A DNA stretch of 64,000 nt from Thermoflexus sp. (lineage in GTDB: Bacteria; Chloroflexota; Anaerolineae; Thermoflexales; Thermoflexaceae): assembly GCF_034432235.1 (NCBI RefSeq), contig NZ_DAOUCJ010000078.1:8531-72530 (forward strand), read 5' to 3'. The notes beneath the pieces are model-generated. The model made no database searches. It saw nothing but the letters and a program-made list of their open reading frames with translations, and had not been told where the DNA came from. The stretch's first letter is position 1. Each line of letters opens with the position of its first letter. Shown piece after piece: positions 29,206 through 37,993 of this stretch. Made by a program: the position numbers and the translations under genes.

Positions 29206-29862
29206 TCATGAGGGATCTCCCCTTCGCCCGCGGGACCGCCGGTGCCACGCCAGCCAGACCGCCAGCAGCGCCAATCCCCCTCCGGCCACCGGCCCCCACA
29301 ACGCCCCGCCTGTCTGCGGCAACCGCGCCGCATCCAGACGCGGCGGAGCTGTTCCCTGCACCGGGCCGTGCCATTCCCCCGACGGGGGTGGCGGAGGCGG
29401 AGGAGGAGCGAGAGCCCCCGTGGCCCCCGGGGTCGGAGATGGCATAGGGGAGGGCGTGGGAGTGGCTGTCGAAGGAAGGGGGGTGGGCGATCCCAAAGGC
29501 GTAGGGGTATATGTCGCCGTAGGCCCAGGGGGCAATGGAGTAGGCGTTAGACCGGGTGTGGGAAACCCAGAACCCGTGGGCGTCGCCGTCGGCACTGGCG
29601 TCCCGGTCGGCGTGGGGGTTGGCGTGTCCGTTGGGGTCGCCAGCGGTGTGGCCGAAGCGGTCGGGGTCAGGGTCGGAATGGGCGTGGGAGTCCAGGTCGG
29701 GAATGGAGTAGGGGTTGGAGCTGGAGGGGTGGGGAATTGGGCTTGCGCCCGATCGTTCCCTCCCAACATCCAGCTGACCCCCAGCGCCAAGCCCAGGCCG
29801 ATCCGAAGCCCTCCTTGCTTCCACCAGCCACCTCCTCGGATCGGTGATCCTGCCCACCTCAT
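29206..29862 (-). CDS. Surface stalk protein: signal peptide, Pro/Thr region, LPQTG-type anchor
   Basis: 218 residues from the ATG at 29862 with GGGGAGGG upstream. A signal peptide (about 18-42, ending AQAQ) is followed by some 110 residues of Pro/Thr/Ser repeats with no hydrophobic core, a Pro-only stretch near 155, and a C-terminal sorting-signal pattern: LPQTGG (about 181-186), a hydrophobic helix, and the basic tail HRRSRGRR. This is the layout of sortase-anchored proteins. No sortase gene is in the window, so anchoring is inference. It lies between cpaB and the Kelch protein, on the same strand. Confidence 0.7.
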   Translation of the reverse strand: MRWAGSPIRGGGWWKQGGLRIGLGLALGVSWMLGGNDRAQAQFPTPPAPTPTPFPTWTPTPIPTLTPTASATPLATPTDTPTPTPTGTPVPTATPTGSGFPTPGLTPTPLPPGPTATYTPTPLGSPTPLPSTATPTPSPMPSPTPGATGALAPPPPPPPPSGEWHGPVQGTAPPRLDAARLPQTGGALWGPVAGGGLALLAVWLAWHRRSRGRRGDPS

Positions 29863-30055
29863 CCGGTCCCTCCCCTTATTCTCAATTTTCGTTCGAAGGC
29901 AAGGGGTCCAGCGTCGTCTCCATGGACTGGAGGGATTTTACTGCCGAATCCTGGGATTGGGAAGGTCGGGCTGGCTTGACTCCAAAGGGGAATCATCCAG
30001 ACGCTATGGAGAGACCCGGCTCGGGAACAACAGCGAAGCCCAGTTTCCCCATCCG

Positions 30056-33000
30056 CTATCGCAGGATCAGGGGGAGGAAGACGGAATATCCGCCAGCCCG
30101 GACAGGAACAGTAACGTTGTTGTCTTCCCGCGTCTCCATCACGCATCCCCGGCCTGGAAAGCCAAAGCCGGGCGCGTAAGCATCCACCGTGGCACTGATC
30201 CAGGCAGGACCTGAGAGCGTCAGCGTGAACGTGCCTGAGGCCATCTCGCCGGGGCGTAGCCGGTTCATTCCGAAGAACAAATAGTCCGATCGCACCGGGA
30301 CGCCGTTCACGGAGAATCCCACGAGCACCCAGTAGGGAGCGCAGAGCGGGGATGAAGTATCCAGTGGACGGGCCGTGCCGGGCCCGAGGTTGGTGACAAC
30401 CACAGTGAGCGTAACGGTGCGGCCATCGAAGCGCACGGACTCCGGCGGAATGGCCGCCACCAAGTCCGGCCCGGCCAGGGCGGTGACGTCGGAGGCCTGG
30501 AAGGCATCCATCAGGGGAACGCCGGCCGTCCCGAAGGAGCGGGCGATGACTGTGTTGGTGAAGGCGACCACGTCGGAGAGATTGGCGGAGATGCTGATCT
30601 GAGCCCTCTGGACGAAGGAAAACGTGGCCCGCGGGCCCAGGGCGGGCAGCGTAATCACCGCCTGCCCCCACCCAACGGGCGGGTCCACGAAAGCAATCCA
30701 CGGCCACCCGGTCAGCGTGTCGGTGATCCGGATATCCGTGACCGTCACCCACCCGGTGTTGGTGACCGTGATCGTGTAATCAAGCACATCTCCGATGTCC
30801 GCCTGACTCCGGCCATCGGTTTTGGAGATCTCGAGAGCGTAGGGCTGACGCACCAGGTGGGCAACACTCCCAAGCGGAATCGGGATAGCGCCGGAGAGGG
30901 CCGCGGTGGCGGTGAGCCACACGCCATCGGCGATGAAGGCGGGCTCCGTGATCCGTACGGTCCAGGTGAGGGCAGCAGCCATCCCCGCGCTCAGGCCGGG
31001 CAGGTCCCAGCGGAAGGTCGGCCATGTGTCCGTGAACACCGAACCGATGGAGACCTGGACGCCGTTGGGAATCGGGACGATAGGGCTGGGAAGCTGGCCG
31101 AAGATCTCCAAAGCCCCACTGGCTGCCGACGCCGTGTTCGTCACTCGAAGCGTATAGGTGAGCAGCGCCCCCGGGGAAACGATGCTCCCGGCAGGCGGAA
31201 GGGCGCCGAGCGTGCCGGTCAGCGCCGCCACCGGATGGATGACCGGGTTGCTGGCAAGCGAGCCGAACTCATCGGTCTGCAACACAGCCTGGTTCTGGAT
31301 ATCGCCGCCTCCTGCGGACACGGTGACGGCGAAGGAGAACGTCAGAATCCCACCCGGGGCGAGGGAGGCGATTTCCCCCAGCCATCCGCTGGGGGAGACC
31401 GTCCATGAGAGACCCCCGGAAGCGGAAGCGGAGCCTCCCACGTAAGCGGTTCCAGCAGGGAAGAAATCGACCAGGCGGAGGCCATGCAGGGTGGCGCCGC
31501 TGTCGTTCGTCAGGACAACCGTGTAGGTGATCCGATCTCCCGGTCGCACCGAGCTTCCTCCCGGGGGCGCGGCTTGCTTCCACCAGGTGGGCGGCCTGTC
31601 CGGGACCTCATAGCGCAGATCGGCCCGGAGCAAGAAAGGCGCCGTGAGGGGGTTTGTGGTGCTGAGAGCCACTTCATACTGCAGAGACTGAACATAGAGA
31701 CTGAGGGGAATGGAGAGCGTAACCACCCCCGTCTCGGTGAGCGGTGTCCATGCGCTCCAATCACTCCAGGGGAAGCCATCCTGGCTCTGGGATCGAATAC
31801 GAACCGCGGCGTCTGTTCCGGGCGGATGCAGAAACTGAAGATCCAGAGTCAACAGCAGCCGTCGCCGATCCAGATGGAAGGGTGGGGCCAGATAGCGCCC
31901 ATTGGATACGAAGAGCCCTGCTCCCTCCGCGCTCAGGCGGCCGGCGTTGATATGGGTCAGCGGGATGTTGCCATACCGGCCTCCGATCACATAAACCCAA
32001 CCATCCGGCAACACCACCATGGCATGGGCGCTGCGGGGCGGCGTGATCAGGCTGGTCGCCGTCCAGGTGATGACCTCCCCCGTGTCCGCGAGCACACCCG
32101 CTCGCACATCCCGGCTGGCATCACTGAAGTTGCTTTGCAGACCCCCACTGGTCAGCAGGAGGCCGTGATAACCGATGGCCGCCAGATCCACCAGATTGTT
32201 ATCCAGGGGCGTAGTGCGCGTGAAGGGTCCAAGGAGCGTTCCGTCCCCCAGAGGCGCGAACCAGACCTCGAACAGCGGCAGGCTGTTTGTCCCGGTCATT
32301 CCTCCGATCACATAAAGAGCACCCTGCTCGGCGACTGCCGCGTGCCGCCACAGGGGATAGGGAAGCGTCCATGAAAGGACTTGCCAGCTGGTGATCTGAC
32401 CCGTGACCGGGTCAGGCCGCGCTGCGTAGATGAGGTCACGAACCTGCAAGCCCTCTGAAATCCCCCCCAGCACATAGATCCATCCACCCCATGCGACAAC
32501 CGCCATGTTCGTCAGGCTGATGGGCAGAGAAGCCGTCGTCGTGAACGGCCCCAGGGAGCCGTCCGGCTGGATCCGGGCATAGACCACCGTCCGCTGCGGC
32601 GCCCCCGGGGCGATGGCCGGCTGGTTTTGCCCGCCGATCACATAGAGAAAATTGTTCACCACCACCGCCCCTCCATACGCGATCCCGGAAGGGAAGAAGT
32701 CCGCGAGGTTTGTCGAAACCGTCACCCAGGAAGTGAGATCATGATCGGAGCGGACGGTGGCCGATTGCACAAGGGATGGGCCGGCGATCATGTCGTTGCT
32801 CGAGGCCAATCCTCCCAGGACATAGAGGCGGCTCGCCGTATAAACGGCCATGTGACCCCAACGGGGGATCAAACCAGCGGTCACCACCGTGGTGATCCAC
32901 TCGCCGCTCAGCCCGGCTCGAAGGAGGGAGACGGCGCCATCTCCCATATTCGCCAGCCCGGTACGGAGGAACTCTCCCGGGCTGAAATCGGCCAGGGTGG

Positions 33001-33178
33001 TCTGAGAGAGGGCCTGGACGCCCGCCTCAACCCGGCGGCCCATAGACAGAAGGAGAACGAGAAATCCCACCCCTCCCAGGAGAAGCCCTGCTCCAACCCG
33101 ATGCCAACCCCTGCGCGACCCCATAGCCCGGATCCTGGGTGGAGAGATGGAGATCGGACCCGCTGGAAGCCTCCTCAT
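30056..33178 (-). CDS. Large secreted Kelch/DUF11/CARDB surface protein
   Basis: 1040 residues if started at the ATG at 33178, which overlaps the preceding stop as ATGA; the ATG at 33124 is an alternative that leaves a shorter signal region. After a signal or anchor helix come six Kelch-like repeats (each with a LYVLGG or LYVIGG strand, about residues 80-400), a jelly-roll-like region (about 410-490), three DUF11-type repeats (each a LVDFFPAGTAYVG-like strand, about 510-870), a CARDB-like domain (about 890-1020), and the C-terminus SVFLPLILR. These are beta-rich extracellular modules used in adhesion. It follows directly after three TadE/G genes and probably belongs to the same operon. Confidence 0.75.
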   Translation of the reverse strand: MRRLPAGPISISPPRIRAMGSRRGWHRVGAGLLLGGVGFLVLLLSMGRRVEAGVQALSQTTLADFSPGEFLRTGLANMGDGAVSLLRAGLSGEWITTVVTAGLIPRWGHMAVYTASRLYVLGGLASSNDMIAGPSLVQSATVRSDHDLTSWVTVSTNLADFFPSGIAYGGAVVVNNFLYVIGGQNQPAIAPGAPQRTVVYARIQPDGSLGPFTTTASLPISLTNMAVVAWGGWIYVLGGISEGLQVRDLIYAARPDPVTGQITSWQVLSWTLPYPLWRHAAVAEQGALYVIGGMTGTNSLPLFEVWFAPLGDGTLLGPFTRTTPLDNNLVDLAAIGYHGLLLTSGGLQSNFSDASRDVRAGVLADTGEVITWTATSLITPPRSAHAMVVLPDGWVYVIGGRYGNIPLTHINAGRLSAEGAGLFVSNGRYLAPPFHLDRRRLLLTLDLQFLHPPGTDAAVRIRSQSQDGFPWSDWSAWTPLTETGVVTLSIPLSLYVQSLQYEVALSTTNPLTAPFLLRADLRYEVPDRPPTWWKQAAPPGGSSVRPGDRITYTVVLTNDSGATLHGLRLVDFFPAGTAYVGGSASASGGLSWTVSPSGWLGEIASLAPGGILTFSFAVTVSAGGGDIQNQAVLQTDEFGSLASNPVIHPVAALTGTLGALPPAGSIVSPGALLTYTLRVTNTASAASGALEIFGQLPSPIVPIPNGVQVSIGSVFTDTWPTFRWDLPGLSAGMAAALTWTVRITEPAFIADGVWLTATAALSGAIPIPLGSVAHLVRQPYALEISKTDGRSQADIGDVLDYTITVTNTGWVTVTDIRITDTLTGWPWIAFVDPPVGWGQAVITLPALGPRATFSFVQRAQISISANLSDVVAFTNTVIARSFGTAGVPLMDAFQASDVTALAGPDLVAAIPPESVRFDGRTVTLTVVVTNLGPGTARPLDTSSPLCAPYWVLVGFSVNGVPVRSDYLFFGMNRLRPGEMASGTFTLTLSGPAWISATVDAYAPGFGFPGRGCVMETREDNNVTVPVRAGGYSVFLPLILR

Positions 33179-34485
33179 CGGAACAGGAAGAGTTGAGGAG
33201 GTGTGGTCGGGCAAGCGTTCTCGTTATAGGTCAGCTGGAAGTTTGCCCCGGAGACATCGACTTCGTAGCCGAAGATGGCGCCGTTCCCGGTGAACCCCTG
33301 GCTGCCCGAGAGGTTCACCAGGCCGTTTGGGGCGTAGATCAGGCCTTCCCATGAGATCCGGGAATACGAGAGCTGGATCGCCCCGTTGTTGGTGTCATTC
33401 GAGGTCGAGAAGAACAGGAGCTGCCCCTTGCCATCGGGCTCCTTGTAGAACCCCCTGAAGTAGGCCTGATCGTTGTTCGAACTCGTGGACTTGATCGATC
33501 CATTGGTGACGACAGTGATGGTGACCGTCCCCCCGCCCTGGATCGTGACATCGCCGTCGACGACGTAGAGCCCATCGCAAAGTTTATAGGAGCCCCTACC
33601 ATTGCTCCCGGGGGAGGGACAGCGGCCGCTGGATTGCAGGGTGATGGAGTCCTTGAAATAATACCGCCGGCTGGAATCGACCTGGTTCCATTTCGCGCCG
33701 CCGGGCAGGAAGTCCTCATACCGGTAAAACTGCGGCATCGGGATGTAGCTGCCCTGCTGGGTGGTCTGGCATGTCCCGTTTCCTTTCTTCTGAGTCACGT
33801 AATCGCAGACCCCGTTGATATACATTTGCTGGCTGATGTTGATATCGGCGTTGGAGTGGATGTTGCCGTTGACGACCCCAGCCTGGCCGCCGCCGGTGGC
33901 CTTGAGCACGTTAGGCTGGCAGTTGCCGGTGCACCCCGCGAAAATCGCCCAGCCATTGCAAGAAACCGGGGGCTGATAGACCGCCACCGCTTCGGCACTC
34001 ACCCGCAGGTTCGCCCGGCCGATCACCTGTGCGATGAAGGCCGGGAAGGGATTCCAGACCACCACGCGAATCCCCTTGACCTCTTTGGTGCCGATCTTCG
34101 CCGGCACGAAACCGCCACCGACCGGGCCGAGGACGTTCCCATCCGCGTCGGTGTAGAAGACCTCGATATTGTTGTTATAAGCATCTCCCGGTTGACCAGA
34201 GGTATCCGGGATGCCGTGGGTCTCTACAGCGGCGTTCACTGCCTGCCGCAGGGATGCCTCCAGACAGCCATAACCATGGGGATTACTGCACCATGGTTGG
34301 GGGTTCCAGAGAAAGCGAGCCCCGGTCAGGGCGCCAGCGTCCGCCCCGTTCTGAGCCCGCCGGCGCTGGCCGTAGGCATTGCTGCCATCCAGGGCCAGGG
34401 CCGTGAGGGCCAGAAGGCCGATGAAGGCGATCGCGATGAGCACCAGCGCCTGTCCACGATTCCGCCCTTCCATCCTTCCGCCCAT
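33175..34485 (-). CDS. TadG-like pilus assembly protein
   Basis: 436 residues from the ATG at 34485, with AGGAGGTG five bases upstream. The N-terminus is the TadE/G pseudopilin helix: NRGQALVLIAIAFIGLLALT and ALDGSNAYGQRRRAQNGADA, a pattern seen in pilus-assembly proteins with a Flp-like N-terminus. The remaining 380 residues are extracellular, Cys-containing (CSNP, CSGC-like pairs), and rich in aromatic and polar residues, including FLFR at the C-terminus. The large C-domain is not recognised. In Tad systems TadG is a minor component with a role in pilus stability. It is followed by an ATGA overlap with the Kelch gene. Confidence 0.78.
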   Translation of the reverse strand: MGGRMEGRNRGQALVLIAIAFIGLLALTALALDGSNAYGQRRRAQNGADAGALTGARFLWNPQPWCSNPHGYGCLEASLRQAVNAAVETHGIPDTSGQPGDAYNNNIEVFYTDADGNVLGPVGGGFVPAKIGTKEVKGIRVVVWNPFPAFIAQVIGRANLRVSAEAVAVYQPPVSCNGWAIFAGCTGNCQPNVLKATGGGQAGVVNGNIHSNADINISQQMYINGVCDYVTQKKGNGTCQTTQQGSYIPMPQFYRYEDFLPGGAKWNQVDSSRRYYFKDSITLQSSGRCPSPGSNGRGSYKLCDGLYVVDGDVTIQGGGTVTITVVTNGSIKSTSSNNDQAYFRGFYKEPDGKGQLLFFSTSNDTNNGAIQLSYSRISWEGLIYAPNGLVNLSGSQGFTGNGAIFGYEVDVSGANFQLTYNENACPTTPPQLFLFR

Positions 34486-34517
34486 GGGAGCACCTCCTGA
34501 TCGGTCCGTATCACGCC

Positions 34518-35006
34518 TCACGGGCATGCCCCGGATCCATGGTTTAGGGCCCGTTGCACCGCGTAAGCCCGCAGCCTCACCTCTGGGCCGAACATCGCCT
34601 GCATCACCGGCGTGATCATCGTGAATGAATACAAGGTGGAAACCGTGATCGGCGTCCCGAAGCAGATCTGTCCCGGATCGTTCGGCGTGATCACAATCGT
34701 AACCCGGTAGGGATCCAGAGGAGTTCCAGGCGTCTGCCGGATCGCGATGAACGTCCGATCGTAAGCGTTATTGGGGGTCGCGCATGAAGGCCCGTTGGCC
34801 GCACTGATGCAGCGCGGGTTCATCGCCGCGTAGAGCGCCCCCTCGCCCGCCGCATCCTGGATCGCTACCCACGCCATATACATCCGGCCCAGATCCAGCA
34901 CCCCGGTGAGCAACAGCAACAACACGGTGGCGGCCAGGGCGAACTCCACCAGGCTCTGGCCGCGCTGGCGATGATCATGGGAGCAGGGATTCCCGCCGGA
35001 TCCCAT
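34518..35006 (-). CDS. TadE-like pseudopilin
   Basis: 162 residues. A short polar leader is followed by RGQSLVEFALAATVLLLLLT and then GVLDLGRMYM, the pseudopilin N-helix with the Glu that follows the cleavage site (about residue 20). The remaining domain is a compact extracellular fold with paired Cys residues (CISAANGPSC near 70). TadE proteins are processed by the TadV-type peptidase and act as minor pilins. It lies 18 bases downstream of the next TadE gene, and 32 bases before the TadG-like start. Confidence 0.85.
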   Translation of the reverse strand: MGSGGNPCSHDHRQRGQSLVEFALAATVLLLLLTGVLDLGRMYMAWVAIQDAAGEGALYAAMNPRCISAANGPSCATPNNAYDRTFIAIRQTPGTPLDPYRVTIVITPNDPGQICFGTPITVSTLYSFTMITPVMQAMFGPEVRLRAYAVQRALNHGSGACP

Positions 35007-35024
35007 CGTCCTCTCCCCTCGCGC

Positions 35025-35585
35025 TCACGGCTTGGGCATGGCGATCCCGCTGATCGGGACCACGGAGCGCATCCCGGCGAAACGGAGCGGCAGGTTCGAT
35101 ACGAAGGGCCGGATCAGCGGGGTGGCCGCGCTCACCTGAGATTGAACTTCCACATAGACCAGGTCGTTCAGGGCCAGGACATCCGTGGTGGGCAACTGAG
35201 TCTGAGCCGGATCCGAAGAGCACCTGCCCAAAGAAAGGAAGGACCCACTCCCATTGGGACGACGATACTCCACCGTCATCGTCACCTGGCTCTGGGGCGT
35301 CAGCGCCAGTGTCCCATAAGCCCGGTTCAGGATCTCATTGCACTCGGCGACGGTCACCTTCCCGCGATCCGCATCGTTGCCCCGATGGATGGTCACAGCG
35401 GCCGCGCGCAACGCTTCCCGCGCCGCGTTGGAGACCTCGGTGTAGATGAAGAGAACGCGGCCGAACTCCATGATGCCCAGCATGAACAACAACAGCACCG
35501 GGAGGACCAGGGCGAACTCCACCAGGCCCTGCCCCCCACTCCTGCATCCCCCCCGCGACAGTCTCGCCGGTATCCGGAAAGTCAT
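35025..35585 (-). CDS. TadE-like pseudopilin, first gene of the leftward cluster
   Basis: 186 residues from the ATG at 35585, with AAGGAGG upstream; the frame is open far upstream but that part is not protein-like. The N-helix is GGQGLVEFALVLPVLLLFML, then GIMEFGRVLFIYTEVSNAAR, which is the most TadE-typical of the set. The extracellular remainder has two Cys residues (CNEIL, CSSD). It heads a leftward run of four genes ending with the Kelch protein. The 198 bases between it and the rightward TadE gene at 35784 hold the divergent promoter region. Confidence 0.87.
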   Translation of the reverse strand: MTFRIPARLSRGGCRSGGQGLVEFALVLPVLLLFMLGIMEFGRVLFIYTEVSNAAREALRAAAVTIHRGNDADRGKVTVAECNEILNRAYGTLALTPQSQVTMTVEYRRPNGSGSFLSLGRCSSDPAQTQLPTTDVLALNDLVYVEVQSQVSAATPLIRPFVSNLPLRFAGMRSVVPISGIAMPKP

Positions 35586-35673
35586 AAATCTCTTACCTCC
35601 TTGTAAGAAACCGCCCCGTCCGATGGGGAGGTTACGGGCCCGTTCTTCCCACCCCTGCCGGACCTTCGGGCTA

Positions 35674-35701
35674 TTGACGGTTTGAGAATTTTTAATATAA
35701 T
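35674..35701 (+). promoter_or_regulatory. Near-consensus sigma-70 promoter for the rightward TadE/G cluster
   Basis: TTGACG (35674-35679) and TATAAT (35696-35701) are separated by 16 bases. Transcription would start near 35708, about 76 bases before the first TadE start. Two copies of AGAAGGCC (35722-35729 and 35755-35762), 33 bases apart, lie in the leader region and could be regulator sites. Confidence 0.8.
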
Positions 35702-35783
35702 CTGGGGGAGGGAGAAATGAAAGAAGGCCCAGTTTTATAAACCGTTTTAGATTTAGAAGGCCTTTGGGATACGAGAGGGGTCG

Positions 35784-36386
35784 ATGCGTCGATGGGTATG
35801 GAGGGGGCGGAGAGCCCAGAGCATCGTGGAGCTGGCGATCCTGCTGCCCCTCTTCCTGATCCTCATCGCCGGCCTGACCGAACTGGGGTTCGCGATCGCC
35901 ACGTATCTTTCCCTCCAGGACGCCGTGCGGGAGGCCGCCCGCTTCGGGGCCGACGGCGATCCCTGTCTGTATGCCGATCATCAGGAGGATCCCCGAGACC
36001 CCGGTGCCGTTTGCGACAGCGATCTCTTCATGACTCCTGTCTCCCAGCGCTTCGATGAAGCCTTCCGTCCATACGCGCTGAACGCAGGCCTGGGGGATGA
36101 TCTGGTGATCTCTGCTTTCGGCATCCGACAGGACGGCACGCTGGCCTGGCGGCTCCCCCGCAATGCCCCTAACGGGTGGTCCCGTTTCCACAATCGGAGC
36201 TCCCGGGTCACAAATGCAGCGATCGCCGCCCAGATCGGCCATTTCCCCAGCAAAGGCGTGCTGGTGGTGGAGGTGTATTACCACTACCGCCAGCGTCTGG
36301 GTCTGTTCACCTGGGCGTTCCCCGAAATGATCCCGATGTATGCATCGGCCTGGATGCCGCTGCCTTCTGTGGATCCGATGGAATGA
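35784..36386 (+). CDS. TadE-like pseudopilin, first gene of the rightward cluster
   Basis: 200 residues. The N-terminus RRAQSIVELAILLPLFLILI followed by AGLTELGFAIATYLSLQDAV is the pseudopilin helix, with the usual Glu about five residues into the mature form. The extracellular part (about 45-200) has three Cys residues early (CLY, CDSD) and many aromatic residues; its end, PMYASAWMPLPS, resembles other TadE C-termini. It is separated by 59 bases from the VWA gene and is driven from the promoter at 35674. Confidence 0.83.
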   Translation: MRRWVWRGRRAQSIVELAILLPLFLILIAGLTELGFAIATYLSLQDAVREAARFGADGDPCLYADHQEDPRDPGAVCDSDLFMTPVSQRFDEAFRPYALNAGLGDDLVISAFGIRQDGTLAWRLPRNAPNGWSRFHNRSSRVTNAAIAAQIGHFPSKGVLVVEVYYHYRQRLGLFTWAFPEMIPMYASAWMPLPSVDPME

Positions 36387-36445
36387 ACGAGGCGCGGGTC
36401 TGCAGGGCTTCTCCGGCGCCCTAAGGGAGATCAGGAGGTGGAGCG

Positions 36446-37957
36446 ATGCGCCGCCGCGGGCAGATTGTGGTTCTCTTCGCCTTGATGCTGGTGGGGCTGC
36501 TGGCCCTGGCCGGCCTGGCGATGGATGGCGCCCGCCTCTATGCTGCCCGACACCGCCTGCAGCATGCCCTGGATGGAGCGGCCCTGGCCGGCTCCAACCA
36601 GTTCCGCGTCGGCCGCACCCTTGCCGATATCCAGCAGGCCGCCCGGGATTTCCTGACCGCCCAGGGCTTCGATGTGGCCAACATCCGAGTCTATACATGC
36701 GATGACCCAGGCCCTTACGCTGCAGAGCTCTGCACCACTCCCCGTCGCAAGCTGGTGCGTGTCGAAGCAGAGATCGTCGTCCCCATGACCTTCATGCAGG
36801 TGGTGGGCTGGTCGAGCGCGCGGCTCTCCGGCTCCGCGACCGGGGAGGCAGCCTCCGTCGATCTGGTGCTGATCATTGACAACTCGGAGTCGATGGCGTA
36901 TGACACCCGGATGGTGCTCGCCCAGGGCGACCCCATCGTCTGCATCCCCACGGACTCCCCCAACCCCAGTCCGGCGTGCCCCAAGCCCCAGAGGCCACAC
37001 TTCTGCAACCCCCAGGATATTTGTGAGCCTTTCCGCTCCGTGCGCCAGGCCGCTCAGGAATTCGCCGCGCGGATGTATTACCCCTACGACCGCGTGGCGG
37101 TGGTCTCCTTCGACCGTCAGGCCCGCCTGCTGGTGGATCTCAACGGGGGAACGAGCCTCGCCACTGTTCAGAACGCGATCCAGAGCATCCGGGTTTATGA
37201 TCCCGCCCAGAACTCCCAAACCGCGAAATGCGCCGGGATGGATTGCACCTCTGGAAATTGCCGTCCGGTTCCTGTGCTGGTGCCGGGGCCAGGGATTGAC
37301 CCGCGCCCGTGCCCCAGCAGCAACGTCCAGGGAGCTCTCCGCCTGGCCTACAACGTCCTGGCCACCCAAGGACGGCCAGCAGAGACCGGCGCCCTTTGGG
37401 CCATCGTGATGCTGAGCGACGCCGCGGCCAACGCCACGGACCCCTCTCCAGGCTCGCCGGATCCGGCGGCGAGGGACTTCGGGCTCTGCCCTCGCTATAA
37501 CCCATCCCCCGGCTGGGGTGAGCCCACCTGGTATTGGGGGGATCCCGACTTCCGTCCGTTTTGTCAGGATGGCGACTTCGAAACGCGTCATGTCCCAGCC
37601 GATCTCCGATATGATGCGGAGGACGCCGCGCTCGATATGGTGGATGTGCTCCGGGAGGCCAACGTCGTGGTCTTCTCCATCGGCTACGGGAGCGGAATGC
37701 ACGGTCTGAAGGTGCGCCCGGGCCAGGGACGGGATCCAGACGTGGGGGAGAAGTTCATGCGCTACCTGGCCGACAGCACCGATGGCAACAATCAGGCGGA
37801 CTGCCTGCAGGGCGGGAGCGACTGGTTCAGCCCGGGCGCGGCCTGGAAGCCGCAGGGGCAGTCATGCAGCAACTATTTCTACGCGCCGGACGCCGCAGCG
37901 CTGCAGCAGATCTTCCGGGAGATCGCCCGCCGGATTTTCACCCGTTTGAACCGATAG
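36446..37957 (+). CDS. TadG-like protein with von Willebrand A domain
   Basis: 503 residues; AGGAGGTG lies a few bases before the ATG. The N-terminus (RRRGQIVVLFALMLVGLLAL, then DGARLYAARHRLQHALDGAA) is a TadG-type pseudopilin helix. A VWA domain (about 137-490) follows with VDLVLIIDNSESM, the DxSxS-type metal site written here as DNSES. The domain contains large Cys-bearing inserts (CIPT, CPKPQR, CAGMDC, CSSN-like). VWA domains on pili often bind host or surface ligands. I infer a tip or adhesin role. The two flanking genes are TadE-like. Confidence 0.83.
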   Translation: MRRRGQIVVLFALMLVGLLALAGLAMDGARLYAARHRLQHALDGAALAGSNQFRVGRTLADIQQAARDFLTAQGFDVANIRVYTCDDPGPYAAELCTTPRRKLVRVEAEIVVPMTFMQVVGWSSARLSGSATGEAASVDLVLIIDNSESMAYDTRMVLAQGDPIVCIPTDSPNPSPACPKPQRPHFCNPQDICEPFRSVRQAAQEFAARMYYPYDRVAVVSFDRQARLLVDLNGGTSLATVQNAIQSIRVYDPAQNSQTAKCAGMDCTSGNCRPVPVLVPGPGIDPRPCPSSNVQGALRLAYNVLATQGRPAETGALWAIVMLSDAAANATDPSPGSPDPAARDFGLCPRYNPSPGWGEPTWYWGDPDFRPFCQDGDFETRHVPADLRYDAEDAALDMVDVLREANVVVFSIGYGSGMHGLKVRPGQGRDPDVGEKFMRYLADSTDGNNQADCLQGGSDWFSPGAAWKPQGQSCSNYFYAPDAAALQQIFREIARRIFTRLNR

Positions 37958-37993
37958 GCGGGCTTTCCGTCGCATGGCTGAGGAGGGGGAATC

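Noticed and set aside
35025..36698. 557-residue open frame as one long TadE fusion
   Set aside because: Only the part after the ATG at 35585 is TadE-like. The upstream part runs antisense to the rightward TadE gene and crosses the promoter region.
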